Shown here: positions 1 to 8,104 of the stretch, piece by piece
How the letters are laid out: each line of letters starts with the position of its first letter
Numbering within the stretch: the stretch's first letter is position 1
Program-made: the position numbers and the translations under genes
NCBI GenBank assembly: GCA_001829785.1
Contig: MICF01000004.1
Span: 186,001 to 250,000, forward strand
Reading direction: 5' to 3'
Origin: Sulfurimonas sp. RIFOXYD12_FULL_33_39
Lineage (GTDB): Bacteria > Campylobacterota > Campylobacteria > Campylobacterales > Sulfurimonadaceae
Length of the DNA: 64,000 nucleotides
Notes under the pieces: generated by a model
What the model saw: the letters and a program-made list of their open reading frames with translations, nothing else
Database searches by the model: none
What the model was told of the DNA's origin: nothing

Positions 1-481
1 CATCTGCAATAAGTTTCAAATCAAGTGTAATTCTTCTAGTCTCGCCCTTTTCTCCGGGTTGCGCATAGGTAGGTCTTTGATTTGTCGAAGATTTAAAGTG
101 AGTATTTCCAAGACCGCCTTTTCCGCCGCTTATAAAAAGCTCTTCTTGCCCGTCAATTAACATGTCAAATAAAACTTCATCATTATCTTCATCAATTATT
201 TGAGTTCCAGGCGGAACTATAATAACTTTTTTAGTACCTGATTTTCCTGACATATTAGAGCTCTCACCCGGAGCACCGTTATCTGCTTTGATATGCATCT
301 TTTTTTGAAAATGAGAAAGAGTGTGAGTATTATTATCGCATTTAAACCAGATGTCTCCACCCTTTCCGCCGTCACCGCCGTTTGGACCACCGTTTATAAC
401 AAACTTTTCACGACGAAATGAAACACATCCCGGGCCACCTTTTCCTGAAGAAACCGTAAGTTCTACTCTATCTGTAAACAA
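1..481 (-). CDS. obgE: GTPase ObgE/CgtA, N-terminal part (cut by window edge)
   Basis: Only the first 160 codons are in the window; the GTPase domain lies beyond position 1. The visible part is the glycine-rich Obg domain, with [18 protein letters not shown] and GGKGGLGN stretches typical of the Obg fold. Obg is an essential ribosome-associated GTPase acting in 50S maturation and stress control. The start is TTG at 479-481, chosen because AAGGA sits 6 nt upstream and the protein then begins LFTDRVEL, as family members do. It follows rplU and rpmA on the same strand, the usual bacterial order, with a 204-base gap after rpmA. The identification is secure; only the truncation limits it. Confidence 0.95.
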   Translation of the reverse strand, partial: MFTDRVELTVSSGKGGPGCVSFRREKFVINGGPNGGDGGKGGDIWFKCDNNTHTLSHFQKKMHIKADNGAPGESSNMSGKSGTKKVIIVPPGTQIIDEDNDEVLFDMLIDGQEELFISGGKGGLGNTHFKSSTNQRPTYAQPGEKGETRRITLDLKLIAD

Positions 482-651
482 GCTCTTTCCTTATTATTTT
501 TAGCTAGTAATTAGCTGTGTAAGATTTCTAAATGATTTCAGAAATCGATAGTAAACTTGACACTTAAAAATTTAAAAATTAACTATAACAAAAAGAGTAA
601 ATTGTTAAATATTTAAATTATGTCAGGTTAAAAACCCTATATTTGAAGTAG

Positions 652-679
652 AAATATTTGAGCATACGCTCAAATATTT
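652..679 (-). terminator. Hairpin downstream of rpmA
   Basis: A perfect 12-bp inverted repeat (652-663 with 668-679, 4-nt loop) lies just after the rpmA stop. There is no clean U-run after the stem, so it could be a weak terminator, an attenuator in front of obgE, or an mRNA-stabilising 3' hairpin. The dyad is certain; the function is inferred from position. The rest of 482-685 shows only AT-rich leader sequence. Confidence 0.5.
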
Positions 680-685
680 GTAGAA

Positions 686-943
686 TTATGCAGCAGGAAC
701 GATTGAAACTTGTTGGCGTTTTTTATCTTTTCTGTGAAAAGAAACAACACCGTCAACTAGTGCAAATATCGTATGGTCTTTCCCCATGCCAACATTTTTA
801 CCAGGATGAACTTTAGTTCCTCTTTGACGAATAATAATGTTACCGGCTACTACAGCCTCTCCACCATACTTCTTTACACCAAGTCTTCTACCAGCCGAGT
901 CACGATTATTCTGTGTACTACCTTGACCTTTCTTATGTGCCAT
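686..943 (-). CDS. rpmA: 50S ribosomal protein L27
   Basis: An 85-residue L27, the usual bacterial length. It opens with [10 protein letters not shown] and contains the conserved [14 protein letters not shown] core, followed by the [11 protein letters not shown] segment. L27 reaches toward the peptidyl-transferase centre of the 50S subunit. The N-terminus starts directly at MAHKKG, so there is no cleavable leader as in Firmicutes. The gene lies 27 nt downstream of rplU in the conserved rplU-rpmA-obg order and is probably co-transcribed with rplU. Confidence 0.97.
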   Translation of the reverse strand: MAHKKGQGSTQNNRDSAGRRLGVKKYGGEAVVAGNIIIRQRGTKVHPGKNVGMGKDHTIFALVDGVVSFHRKDKKRQQVSIVPAA

Positions 944-970
944 CTTTAATCTCCTCTAAGTTTTATTAGC

Positions 971-1279
971 TTATGCCGCTATGCTCGTGATGCGAACACG
1001 AGTGAAGTCTCTTCTGAAACCTCTTTTTACTTTACTGTCTTTACGACGACGTTTCTTAAAAGTCATAACTTTTTTATCACGACCTTCATTAATAACCTCA
1101 GCAGTTACAACAGCACCCTCTACAAAAGGTGCTCCCATTTTAAGTTCGCCTGCATTAACAGCCAAAACTTCTTTAATTTCGATAGTAGCTTTAGGCTCAA
1201 GAGACATTTTATCAAATAATAAAATATCGCCCTCTTGAACTTTATACTGCTTGCCACCGTTTTTGATAATTGCGTACAT
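971..1279 (-). CDS. rplU: 50S ribosomal protein L21
   Basis: A 102-residue L21 beginning [14 protein letters not shown], the conserved L21 start. It contains the [16 protein letters not shown] basic segment and ends at the RITSIAA tail. The ATG at 1277-1279 is preceded by AAGGA 7 nt away. The frame stays open 35 codons further upstream, but that part has no ribosome-binding site or family similarity and is leader sequence. L21 is a 23S rRNA-binding component of the large subunit. It is the first gene of the rplU-rpmA-obgE group. Confidence 0.97.
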   Translation of the reverse strand: MYAIIKNGGKQYKVQEGDILLFDKMSLEPKATIEIKEVLAVNAGELKMGAPFVEGAVVTAEVINEGRDKKVMTFKKRRRKDSKVKRGFRRDFTRVRITSIAA

Positions 1280-1369
1280 GTACAATTCCTTAAAATCTTT
1301 AATAATTAATTCTCTTGAATATATCAAATACCATAAATTCAAAAGTATCATTTCTACAAAAAGTCTGGA

Positions 1370-1375
1370 ATTGTA
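1370..1375 (-). promoter_or_regulatory. Candidate -10 box of rplU
   Basis: Read on the minus strand, the leader upstream of rplU contains GATACAAT, whose TACAAT resembles the extended -10 of Campylobacterota promoters. These promoters often lack a recognisable -35. The predicted leader would be about 85 nt and contains a 6-bp TTGAAT/ATTCAA dyad (1315-1342) of unknown role. This is a pattern match only. Confidence 0.35.
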
Positions 1376-1456
1376 TCTAATCAAGCTTTAAGTTTTGTTT
1401 AATTCTTAACCTAATTTCTATATGTCCATAAATAAAATTAATTTTATTTTACTTAT

Positions 1457-1798
1457 CTACTCAAGTTCTAACTGCATTAAGTACATCTCTTCTCCATCAA
1501 TAACATCAATATCTGTACTTTCACACTTGGGACAGTAATACTCTAAAGTGTTTAAAACTACCTCGTTTAGGCACTTATTGCACCTTATAACAACATTTTG
1601 AACATTTATTATAAACTCCGCTTCTTCGCAAAGAGTCTTCTCTTTAAAGGTATCAAACGCCGTTTTTAAAAGTTCAGGTTCAACCCCGCTCATAACACCT
1701 ATTTTTACTACGACTTTGGTTACTTTTGTGGCGTTGTTTTTTACTGCATTCTCTTCACATGAGTCTAAAAGAGATTGAACAATACTATATTCATGCAT
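1457..1798 (-). CDS. hypA: Hydrogenase nickel chaperone HypA
   Basis: A 113-residue HypA, the family's usual length. It has the obligatory MHE start (His2 is a nickel ligand in the family) and a zinc site made of two CxxC pairs, Cys73/Cys76 and Cys89/Cys92. HypA works with the HypB GTPase to deliver nickel to the large subunit of [NiFe] hydrogenases, and in relatives also to urease. AAGGA precedes the ATG. It is the last gene of the hyp operon, about 100 bases after hypX, separated by a hairpin at 1825-1848. Confidence 0.96.
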   Translation of the reverse strand: MHEYSIVQSLLDSCEENAVKNNATKVTKVVVKIGVMSGVEPELLKTAFDTFKEKTLCEEAEFIINVQNVVIRCNKCLNEVVLNTLEYYCPKCESTDIDVIDGEEMYLMQLELE

Positions 1799-1824
1799 AT
1801 CTATTCCTTGATTTTATTTCATAA

Positions 1825-1848
1825 AATAAAGGGAACCCGCCCCTTATT
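1825..1848 (-). other. Intercistronic hairpin between hypX and hypA
   Basis: On the minus strand a 9-bp stem (one G-U pair) with a 6-nt loop lies 50 bases after the hypX stop and 27 bases before hypA. There is no U-tract after it, so it looks more like an mRNA-processing or attenuation element than a classical terminator. The dyad is visible; the role is inferred. Confidence 0.4.
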
Positions 1849-1899
1849 TACATAACGGTATCGGAAGTATACCCTCAAGGGGCACCTAGATTCCGCTAC

Positions 1900-3588
1900 C
1901 TACGCTAACGCTAAGTTTCCTTCGGCAGGAAGCCCATCGTACTGGTACGATTTCAATCTTTGAGGTGTTTTTAGCGAACATACTTTATAGACAAATTCAT
2001 ATCTTAGTTTATGAAACAAGCTATCTTCGTCCCAAAACTCAGGATACATTATTTTCAACTCCTGCTCTTTTTTCTGCTCTATCATGTCAATATTTTGAGA
2101 TAAATATTCCTCTTTTTCATATAAAAAATCACTGTATTTATCTTCATCTTCTATTAAGCTTTGTGCAAACTCATTGAGAGATTTAAAGTAGTTTTTATCT
2201 TCATAAACCTTATCAACCATGCCGATTTGAAAAGCTCTCCTTATACTTATCGGCAGACACTTTGCCAAAAGCTCGTCAGCCTTTTCTTTGCCGAGCCTTT
2301 TTTCTAAAGTATAAGTATGATACTCGCTTCCGCTAAGTCCTAAAGTCTTATAGTGAGGATTCAAAACCACTCCCTCTCGTGCGACTACATAATCACATGC
2401 AAGAGCTAAAAAAACTCCGCCCGCTCCCGCATTTTTACCTAAAGATGCAACCGTAATAACATCATCGGCAAAAAGTATGGATTTAACAACATCGTTCATG
2501 GCGTTTATGTTGCTCCAGCCGTCCTCGCCTTGCTTCTTGGAGTCTTCAAGTATGTTTAGGTGTATGCCGTTACTGAAAAAATCCGCTCCGCCCATCAAAA
2601 CTACGACTTTGCAACTCTCTTTTAAATACTCAAATGCATATTTTAGCCTTATACACTGCTCAGAGTGCATTGCTCCGTTATGAAAATTAAAGTACACATA
2701 CCCTATATTGCCTATGATTTTAGAGCTTATCTCATGAAAAGTCTTCTCTGCAACTTCACTGATTAAAGGTATGCGAATCTCTTTAACACCCTTTATCTTA
2801 TCTTTTAAAACATAGGTCGAGGGAAGTTTAAATCTGCCGACTTCTAACATGTGGCTTATCCACAGCGCTCCGTCAATCGTGCCGACACAAATTGCTCCGT
2901 CTCTTTTTGCAATTATCTCTTTTGGTTCTCCTAGCAAAGTCTCTTCCTCATGCGCACCGAAGAGATAACACTCTACTCCCAAAAACTCATCTTTGACACC
3001 GGGATAGCTGTCGCTTACATGTATCTTTTTTATAATCTCTTTTGTAGTATCTCTTTGCCAGTCGATGGCTCTATCTTTTTGTGTAAGATATGCATGTATA
3101 GGTGTTTTTAACTGCGGAGTCGGTTTGTACTCTTTATCGTTTAAATTTTCAAGCAGGATTTTAACAGCTTTTGAAGCGGCATCGGCAACTTCGTTTCTGT
3201 ATATGGAAGCCTTATAAGTCTCTCTCATCTCAAATCTAACTTCGGCATATATATTTCCGCCGTCAAACTCTTCGTTGGCTTTTAGTATCACAACTCCCCA
3301 CTCTTTTTTATTCTCTTTTATAGCATGGTCTAACGCATTGTGACCTCTGTCGCCTCTGATGCCCGGATGGAGAATAAAAGTCGTAGTTTTTAGAAATATC
3401 TCTTTAGGTATATATCTTTTGAGATATGGGCAAAATATGATGTCAGGTTTAAATTTTTGAACTTCGTCTATTACCTCTTTATCACTTGTAAAAAACTGTA
3501 CCGAGACTACATGTTGCATATCTTGAAGCTCACAAAAGAGTCTCTGCGAAAGAGAGTTAAAAGACGATACGAGTAGAAGTATTTTCAT
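1900..3588 (-). CDS. hypX: Hydrogenase maturation factor HypX (CO-forming)
   Basis: A 562-residue two-domain protein. Residues 1 to about 270 form a formyl-tetrahydrofolate transferase-like domain with the HypX signature HPGIRGDRG (H74-G82) and Asp109 in EEFDGG. The C-terminal part is enoyl-CoA hydratase/crotonase-like, with GAGGVFLALACD and NPHYKTLGLSGSEYHTY, which match HypX/HoxX rather than metabolic hydratases. Established work on HypX shows that it makes the active-site CO ligand from formyl-tetrahydrofolate under oxic conditions. It lies 3 nt after hypE, so it belongs to the maturation operon. The sequence ends with a short TTAGCG tandem that encodes the last residues and leads into the stop. 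Confidence 0.93.
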   Translation of the reverse strand: MKILLLVSSFNSLSQRLFCELQDMQHVVSVQFFTSDKEVIDEVQKFKPDIIFCPYLKRYIPKEIFLKTTTFILHPGIRGDRGHNALDHAIKENKKEWGVVILKANEEFDGGNIYAEVRFEMRETYKASIYRNEVADAASKAVKILLENLNDKEYKPTPQLKTPIHAYLTQKDRAIDWQRDTTKEIIKKIHVSDSYPGVKDEFLGVECYLFGAHEEETLLGEPKEIIAKRDGAICVGTIDGALWISHMLEVGRFKLPSTYVLKDKIKGVKEIRIPLISEVAEKTFHEISSKIIGNIGYVYFNFHNGAMHSEQCIRLKYAFEYLKESCKVVVLMGGADFFSNGIHLNILEDSKKQGEDGWSNINAMNDVVKSILFADDVITVASLGKNAGAGGVFLALACDYVVAREGVVLNPHYKTLGLSGSEYHTYTLEKRLGKEKADELLAKCLPISIRRAFQIGMVDKVYEDKNYFKSLNEFAQSLIEDEDKYSDFLYEKEEYLSQNIDMIEQKKEQELKIMYPEFWDEDSLFHKLRYEFVYKVCSLKTPQRLKSYQYDGLPAEGNLALA

Positions 3589-3591
3589 TTT

Positions 3592-4590
3592 TTAACAGAT
3601 TCTAGGAAGAAGTTCGCCGCTTGGCGTATCTAAAAATCTTGAAGTCCCCCAGCTACTCTTAAGAGTGACTTTTTTTAGATGAGTATCCGTTACTTTACCG
3701 ATAACAGCCGCATTTTTGCAACTCTGGAAACTCTTTAAAATATCAACAGCTTTTTGGGCATCCTCTTTTTTAACCGCAAGCACAAACGTGCCCTCGTTTG
3801 CCAAAGCAGTCGCTTCAAAACCGAGCATTTCACAGATGCCTTTTACCTCATCGCTAACGGGAATACTCTCTTCCTCAACTTCTATGCAGATATTTGACTG
3901 CTTTGCCCACTCGTTTAGCACCGCACTCACTCCGCCTCTGGTTGCATCTCTCATAGCCGTTATTTTTATGTCCGCGTCCAAAAGAGCTTTTACCTGAGGA
4001 AATAGCGACTCACAGTCACTTTTAAGCGAACTGCTCATCTCTATTCCCTCGCGAGCGACAAATATAGCCGCACCGTGACACCCGATATCACGATTTACTA
4101 TGATGACGTCATCTTTGATTATATTGTTTGAACTTATCCCTTTTTTTAAAACTTCGCCGATTCCCGTCGTGTTTATAAAAATCTTATCGACACTTCCGCG
4201 AGGTACTACTTTTGTATCGCCGCTTACAACGATAGCACCGTTAATTTCAAGCTCTTTTTTCATACTTCGCACAATTTTCTCAAGCTCTCTTGTAGGAAAT
4301 CCCTCTTCAATAATTACACTACATGTAAGATATCTTGGTCTCGCTCCCATCATTGCCAAATCGTTACATGTACCGCAAACCGCAAGCTTGCCAATGTCCG
4401 CTCCCGCAAAAAACAGAGGCGAAACAGTAAAGCTATCTGTTGAAAACGCAAGCTCTCCGTTATGAATAATCGCCGCATCTTCGCTTTTGTCCAGTATCTC
4501 ATTTTTAAAAGCTTTGTAAAAAACATCTTTTATCAGCTCGTTGTTCTCTTCTCCGCCGTTTCCACATGCTAGGCTTATTGTTTTAGTCAA
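3592..4590 (-). CDS. hypE: Carbamoyl dehydratase HypE
   Basis: A 332-residue HypE of the AIR-synthetase/PurM fold. It opens with SLACGNGGEE, carries the ATP-binding FSTDSF and SGDTKVV motifs and DATRGG, and ends exactly in PRIC. The C-terminal cysteine (C332) accepts the carbamoyl group from HypF, which HypE dehydrates to the thiocyanate that becomes the CN ligands of the Ni-Fe site. It is followed 3 nt later by hypX and preceded 12 nt upstream by the CHAD gene. This separation of hypE from hypD by four unrelated genes is unusual for a hyp operon. Confidence 0.96.
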   Translation of the reverse strand: MTKTISLACGNGGEENNELIKDVFYKAFKNEILDKSEDAAIIHNGELAFSTDSFTVSPLFFAGADIGKLAVCGTCNDLAMMGARPRYLTCSVIIEEGFPTRELEKIVRSMKKELEINGAIVVSGDTKVVPRGSVDKIFINTTGIGEVLKKGISSNNIIKDDVIIVNRDIGCHGAAIFVAREGIEMSSSLKSDCESLFPQVKALLDADIKITAMRDATRGGVSAVLNEWAKQSNICIEVEEESIPVSDEVKGICEMLGFEATALANEGTFVLAVKKEDAQKAVDILKSFQSCKNAAVIGKVTDTHLKKVTLKSSWGTSRFLDTPSGELLPRIC

Positions 4591-4602
4591 TCTGTTTCTC
4601 CA

Positions 4603-5292
4603 TTATTTATATTTACTCTTTGATTTTAGCTTCTCGTAAAGCTTTTCATTTTCTTCTTGCGTAAATTTCTTTATCTTTTCATACAAAGATTCTTTTACGT
4701 CGTAGCTACGAAGCCTCTCTATGGCGTTGTAGTTGTCGTTTATCGCGCCTAATGTATCTTTCATGCTTGTTAAATTTTCTATCTTCTTCTCATCTTTTTG
4801 AGAACTGTTTTTTTCTCTATAAAGCTTTTTTTTAATGTAAATTCTATATTTATGCAGCTTCTTTTTATCCAGCTTTGGAAGTCTCATTGTGAGCAAATTT
4901 TGCGAGGTTTCGTCTTGCTCTTCTTTTTGCTCTGCACTCTTTGGAATTTGTAGATTTTTAAGATATTTAGAGAGTTTTTTTATCTCCTCTTTTCTCGCAT
5001 CATCTTTTGTTTTTGATGCTATCTCTTCTTGAACTTTTTTTCTCTGTTTTTTTGGCAATGATGTAAGGTAGTCACTAAAAAAGACATCGATATCTCTGAT
5101 TTCATTGCTTAACGAGATAACTTTTTTTACGCTCTTAGCGAACGCATCATCTTTACTTAGCAGAGAAAAAAGTTCTCTGCACTTGATGCGCAGAGCGTGG
5201 ATGTCTTCGGCACTTTGCAAAGATTTTTTTCTGAAATGTTTGACGACTTTTTTAAACTCTTTGAGTTTTTTTTCTACCTGTTTGTTCTGCAT
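4603..5292 (-). CDS. CHAD-domain protein
   Basis: A 229-residue, strongly basic, helical protein. It has the CHAD-type first motif IHALRIKCRELFSLL (His32) and a second LHKYRIYIKKKLY motif (near residue 147), the pattern of conserved histidine and basic residues in this domain. CHAD domains bind inorganic polyphosphate in characterised examples. A lysine/glutamate-rich linker sits in the middle. The gene is 6 nt downstream of the SixA-like phosphatase gene and 12 nt upstream of hypE. That pairing suggests polyphosphate or phosphohistidine metabolism; a direct role in hydrogenase maturation is not supported by the sequence. Confidence 0.75.
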   Translation of the reverse strand: MQNKQVEKKLKEFKKVVKHFRKKSLQSAEDIHALRIKCRELFSLLSKDDAFAKSVKKVISLSNEIRDIDVFFSDYLTSLPKKQRKKVQEEIASKTKDDARKEEIKKLSKYLKNLQIPKSAEQKEEQDETSQNLLTMRLPKLDKKKLHKYRIYIKKKLYREKNSSQKDEKKIENLTSMKDTLGAINDNYNAIERLRSYDVKESLYEKIKKFTQEENEKLYEKLKSKSKYK

Positions 5293-5298
5293 AGGTTA

Positions 5299-5787
5299 TC
5301 ACTCACTTTTTTTTGGATACTCAAGGGAGAGGAGTTTTGCATTTTTAGGTTCTATATCTGCCCATTTTTCACATGCAAACGCTATTTCTACAACGCCGCA
5401 TGTCGGAATATTTTCTTCATGATGTACATAATAGTTCGCCAAATCGTTTAAAGAAGGATTATGCCCTACCAAAAAAACAGTCTTGTTTTTATCATCAAGC
5501 GCTCTTAAAATTTTGCTAAGTTCATTAACGTTTGCTTCATAGATATTTGCATCAAAGAGCACCTTTTTTTCATAGCCAATCTCTTTAGCAATTATCTCAG
5601 CAGTTGTTTTTGCCCTCTTTGCGGGGCTTGAGATGATGATGTCGGGCATGATGCCCTTTTCTTTGAGCCGCTCTCCCATCATCGGGGCATTTTTTTTGCC
5701 TCTTTTATTTAACGGTCGCTCAAAATCCTCTAACGTCTCATTTTTCCGGCTCGATTTTGCATGTCTGATAATGTATAGTTTTTTCAT
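5299..5787 (-). CDS. sixA: SixA-like phosphohistidine phosphatase
   Basis: A 162-residue histidine-phosphatase-superfamily protein. It has the RHAKS signature at residues 8-12 (catalytic His9), the RPLNKRG motif, SSPAKRAKTTAEII and VGHNPSLNDL, which contributes the second catalytic histidine. The length and motifs fit SixA, which removes phosphate from histidine phosphotransfer domains. It lies 3 nt after the aldo/keto reductase and just before the CHAD gene, in a run of tightly spaced genes inserted between hypD and hypE. SixA and CHAD proteins are often neighbours in bacteria, so a shared polyphosphate-related job is plausible. Confidence 0.85.
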   Translation of the reverse strand: MKKLYIIRHAKSSRKNETLEDFERPLNKRGKKNAPMMGERLKEKGIMPDIIISSPAKRAKTTAEIIAKEIGYEKKVLFDANIYEANVNELSKILRALDDKNKTVFLVGHNPSLNDLANYYVHHEENIPTCGVVEIAFACEKWADIEPKNAKLLSLEYPKKSE

Positions 5788-5790
5788 CTC

Positions 5791-6810
5791 TCATCCCATC
5801 GGGTACATAATCTCTTGCTGTACCGCTTTTATCTCATTCATAGTCTCTTCACTCAAAGTCATATCTAACGCGGCAAGTGACTCATCCAACTGCTCGGCAT
5901 TTCTTGCTCCGATAATCGTTGAAGCGACAAAATCAAACTGCTTTGTGTAAGCAACCGCCAAAGTTACGGGAGAGATTTCAAGTTTTTTTGCTATCTCTAC
6001 ATAACGCGCTGTAGATTTTAGAGTTTTTTCATTGACGAACCTTGTGGCTTGCGAGTTGAGACGGGTACTTTTACTCAACATGTAGTCTGAATAACGCGCA
6101 TTCTCAGGATAAAATTCGCCGTTATATTTACCGCTCAAAACGCCGCCTGCAAGCGGAGAGTAAGAGAGAAGCGATATCTGCTCTCTTTTACATACATGCG
6201 CAAGCTCATCTAAAAACCTTGGATTGTTCAAAGAGAAATTATTTTGTATGGATTCAAACCTTGATATACCTAATCTTTTTGAAGTCTCATTTGCTTTTGT
6301 AAGTCCGTAAGCAGTCTCATTTGAAGTTCCGATGTATCTTACCTTGCCCTCTTTTACCAACGCATCAAAAGCTTTCAGAGATTCCTCAATAGGTACAACA
6401 GAGTCTGGCCAATGCATCTGATATAGATCTATATAATCTGTCTGTAATCGCTTTAAACTCCCTTCAATTGCACATTTGATATGAAATGAGTCAATTGCGG
6501 TATAGCCATGACGGATGGGCGGAACAAACCAGCCGTTTGCAGCACCCGCAACTTTTGAAGCTAAGATAATGCTATCTCTAGGTTTACTCTTTAACCATTT
6601 TGAGATTATAGTCTCACTCAAACCCACATCTTCAGCTCTAGGCGGAACTGGATAAAGTTCGGCTGTGTCAAAAAAGTTAATCCCTCTTTCATACGCTTTA
6701 TCCATAATCTTAAAAGCTTCCCCTTCATCGCTCCAAGAACCAAAACTCATAGTTCCAAGCCCTATCGGAGTGACTCTAAGCCCTGTTTTTCCTATGTATC
6801 TGTACTTCAT
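5791..6810 (-). CDS. Aldo/keto reductase
   Basis: A 339-residue NADPH-dependent aldo/keto reductase with a TIM-barrel fold. Motifs are GLGTMSFGSW near the start, GINFFDTAELYP carrying the catalytic Asp and Tyr, the lysine in ASKVAG, the histidine in YQMHWPDS, and GTSNETAYGL. It is closest in look to the YajO/Tas branch of long-chain reductases. The substrate cannot be read from sequence. The gene lies 64 nt downstream of the KAP NTPase and 3 nt upstream of the SixA gene. Confidence 0.9.
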   Translation of the reverse strand: MKYRYIGKTGLRVTPIGLGTMSFGSWSDEGEAFKIMDKAYERGINFFDTAELYPVPPRAEDVGLSETIISKWLKSKPRDSIILASKVAGAANGWFVPPIRHGYTAIDSFHIKCAIEGSLKRLQTDYIDLYQMHWPDSVVPIEESLKAFDALVKEGKVRYIGTSNETAYGLTKANETSKRLGISRFESIQNNFSLNNPRFLDELAHVCKREQISLLSYSPLAGGVLSGKYNGEFYPENARYSDYMLSKSTRLNSQATRFVNEKTLKSTARYVEIAKKLEISPVTLAVAYTKQFDFVASTIIGARNAEQLDESLAALDMTLSEETMNEIKAVQQEIMYPMG

Positions 6811-6874
6811 GTCAAACCCTCTTACTAGATTTATATCGTATTACTGTAAACTGTAAGCTTATTGTTTTATTCGT

Positions 6875-8104
6875 CTACAGAATCCCTGTTTCAATAAAAC
6901 TATTTATTTCATTTAATATTTTTACTTCTGTTTGATTATTAGTTTCACTATAATTACCTAATTTAAAGCTATACATAAAATGTAAACTTTTTATTAATGA
7001 TTCATTTTCATTAATAAAAATCAATAACGCTTCCTTCTCTTCCCCATTATCTTTATCTTTAAATAAAATTTCTTTTTTAAGATTATTAATAAATTTATTG
7101 CTATACCTATCATTTCTCCGTATATAAGATATTATAAATTTATAGTTTATCTCACTTTCAACCTCTATTTTTGTTTGATTTACATACTTGGCTTGCTCAG
7201 GAGTAGTATCTTTTTGATATGGGTTAAAAGGTCCTCGAGTATCAGTTTCTTCTATCTTTGCCTTAAATATGTGATGATTCAATATAAAGTTTATATTTAC
7301 TAATGCAAAATATCTTAAGAAAAAATCAGTATTAAAATTTTCATTATTCTTAGTCCATTCGACTACATTATCCAAAACTTGTATAAAAATTCTTGCATTA
7401 ACAATACCAACATCTGCAAAAGTTGTTTTAAGAATGTCTTTATGTTGTATTAACTTTTGATAACTATCGTCTCTAAAAATAATCTCAAAAAGCTCATCAC
7501 ATGTAGGGTTAAACATTAAATATTTTGAGACACTTTTTTCTTTTACTGTTGTAAAAATTTCTTTTTCTTTTCCTTCAAACACATCACTATTTAATATTAT
7601 TACAACTTTGCATTTAAAGCTTGTGGCAAGTTGTGTTATAAAACCAAAGAGGTCATTTAAATCTATATCTTGTGATTTTCTCTCAAAATCATCAAAACAA
7701 ATTGCCACACCTTCTTTTAAGCTATTTTTGCCGAAACTATTAATAAGTTTATTTTTAATATCTTCTAATTTTTCACCTGAATTTGGAACAAAAATATTTG
7801 CTATATTCTTTGTAATACTTCCAAATAATGATAAATTTTCCACTATCTTATTATCGTCAGGCAACTCTTTTAAAATCGATTTTGTTAAAACTTCATTTTC
7901 AATATCAAGGATTGATTTTTTACCATATAGACTTACATAAATATTTTTATCTAACTTTTCTCTTATTTCATTATCCCAAAAATGTGTTTTACCACTTCCC
8001 CATGCACCTGAAAGCATAATAACTTTGCCGTTACTAAGCTTATCATTTAACAGATAGCCTTTACTGCCGACAAGATATTCTTTTAATTTTTCAATGTTGT
8101 TCAT
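6875..8104 (-). CDS. KAP-type P-loop NTPase
   Basis: A 409-residue protein with Walker A GAWGSGKTHF (residues 33-42) and a Walker B-like ICFDDFERKS segment. This is the arrangement of KAP-family P-loop NTPases, whose Walker B normally reads FDDLDR. The remainder is helical and not recognisable. No transmembrane segment is evident, unlike classical KAP proteins. Its ATG overlaps the hypD stop as ATGA, so it is placed for translational coupling inside the hyp operon. It is visibly more AT-rich and lysine/asparagine-rich than its neighbours, which suggests late acquisition. KAP-like NTPases are frequent in mobile and defence-related contexts; the function here is unknown. Confidence 0.65.
   Translation of the reverse strand: MNNIEKLKEYLVGSKGYLLNDKLSNGKVIMLSGAWGSGKTHFWDNEIREKLDKNIYVSLYGKKSILDIENEVLTKSILKELPDDNKIVENLSLFGSITKNIANIFVPNSGEKLEDIKNKLINSFGKNSLKEGVAICFDDFERKSQDIDLNDLFGFITQLATSFKCKVVIILNSDVFEGKEKEIFTTVKEKSVSKYLMFNPTCDELFEIIFRDDSYQKLIQHKDILKTTFADVGIVNARIFIQVLDNVVEWTKNNENFNTDFFLRYFALVNINFILNHHIFKAKIEETDTRGPFNPYQKDTTPEQAKYVNQTKIEVESEINYKFIISYIRRNDRYSNKFINNLKKEILFKDKDNGEEKEALLIFINENESLIKSLHFMYSFKLGNYSETNNQTEVKILNEINSFIETGIL

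Noticed and set aside
1280..1384. Upstream extension of the rplU frame
   Set aside because: No ribosome-binding site and no L21 similarity; the conserved L21 start with AAGGA is at 1279.
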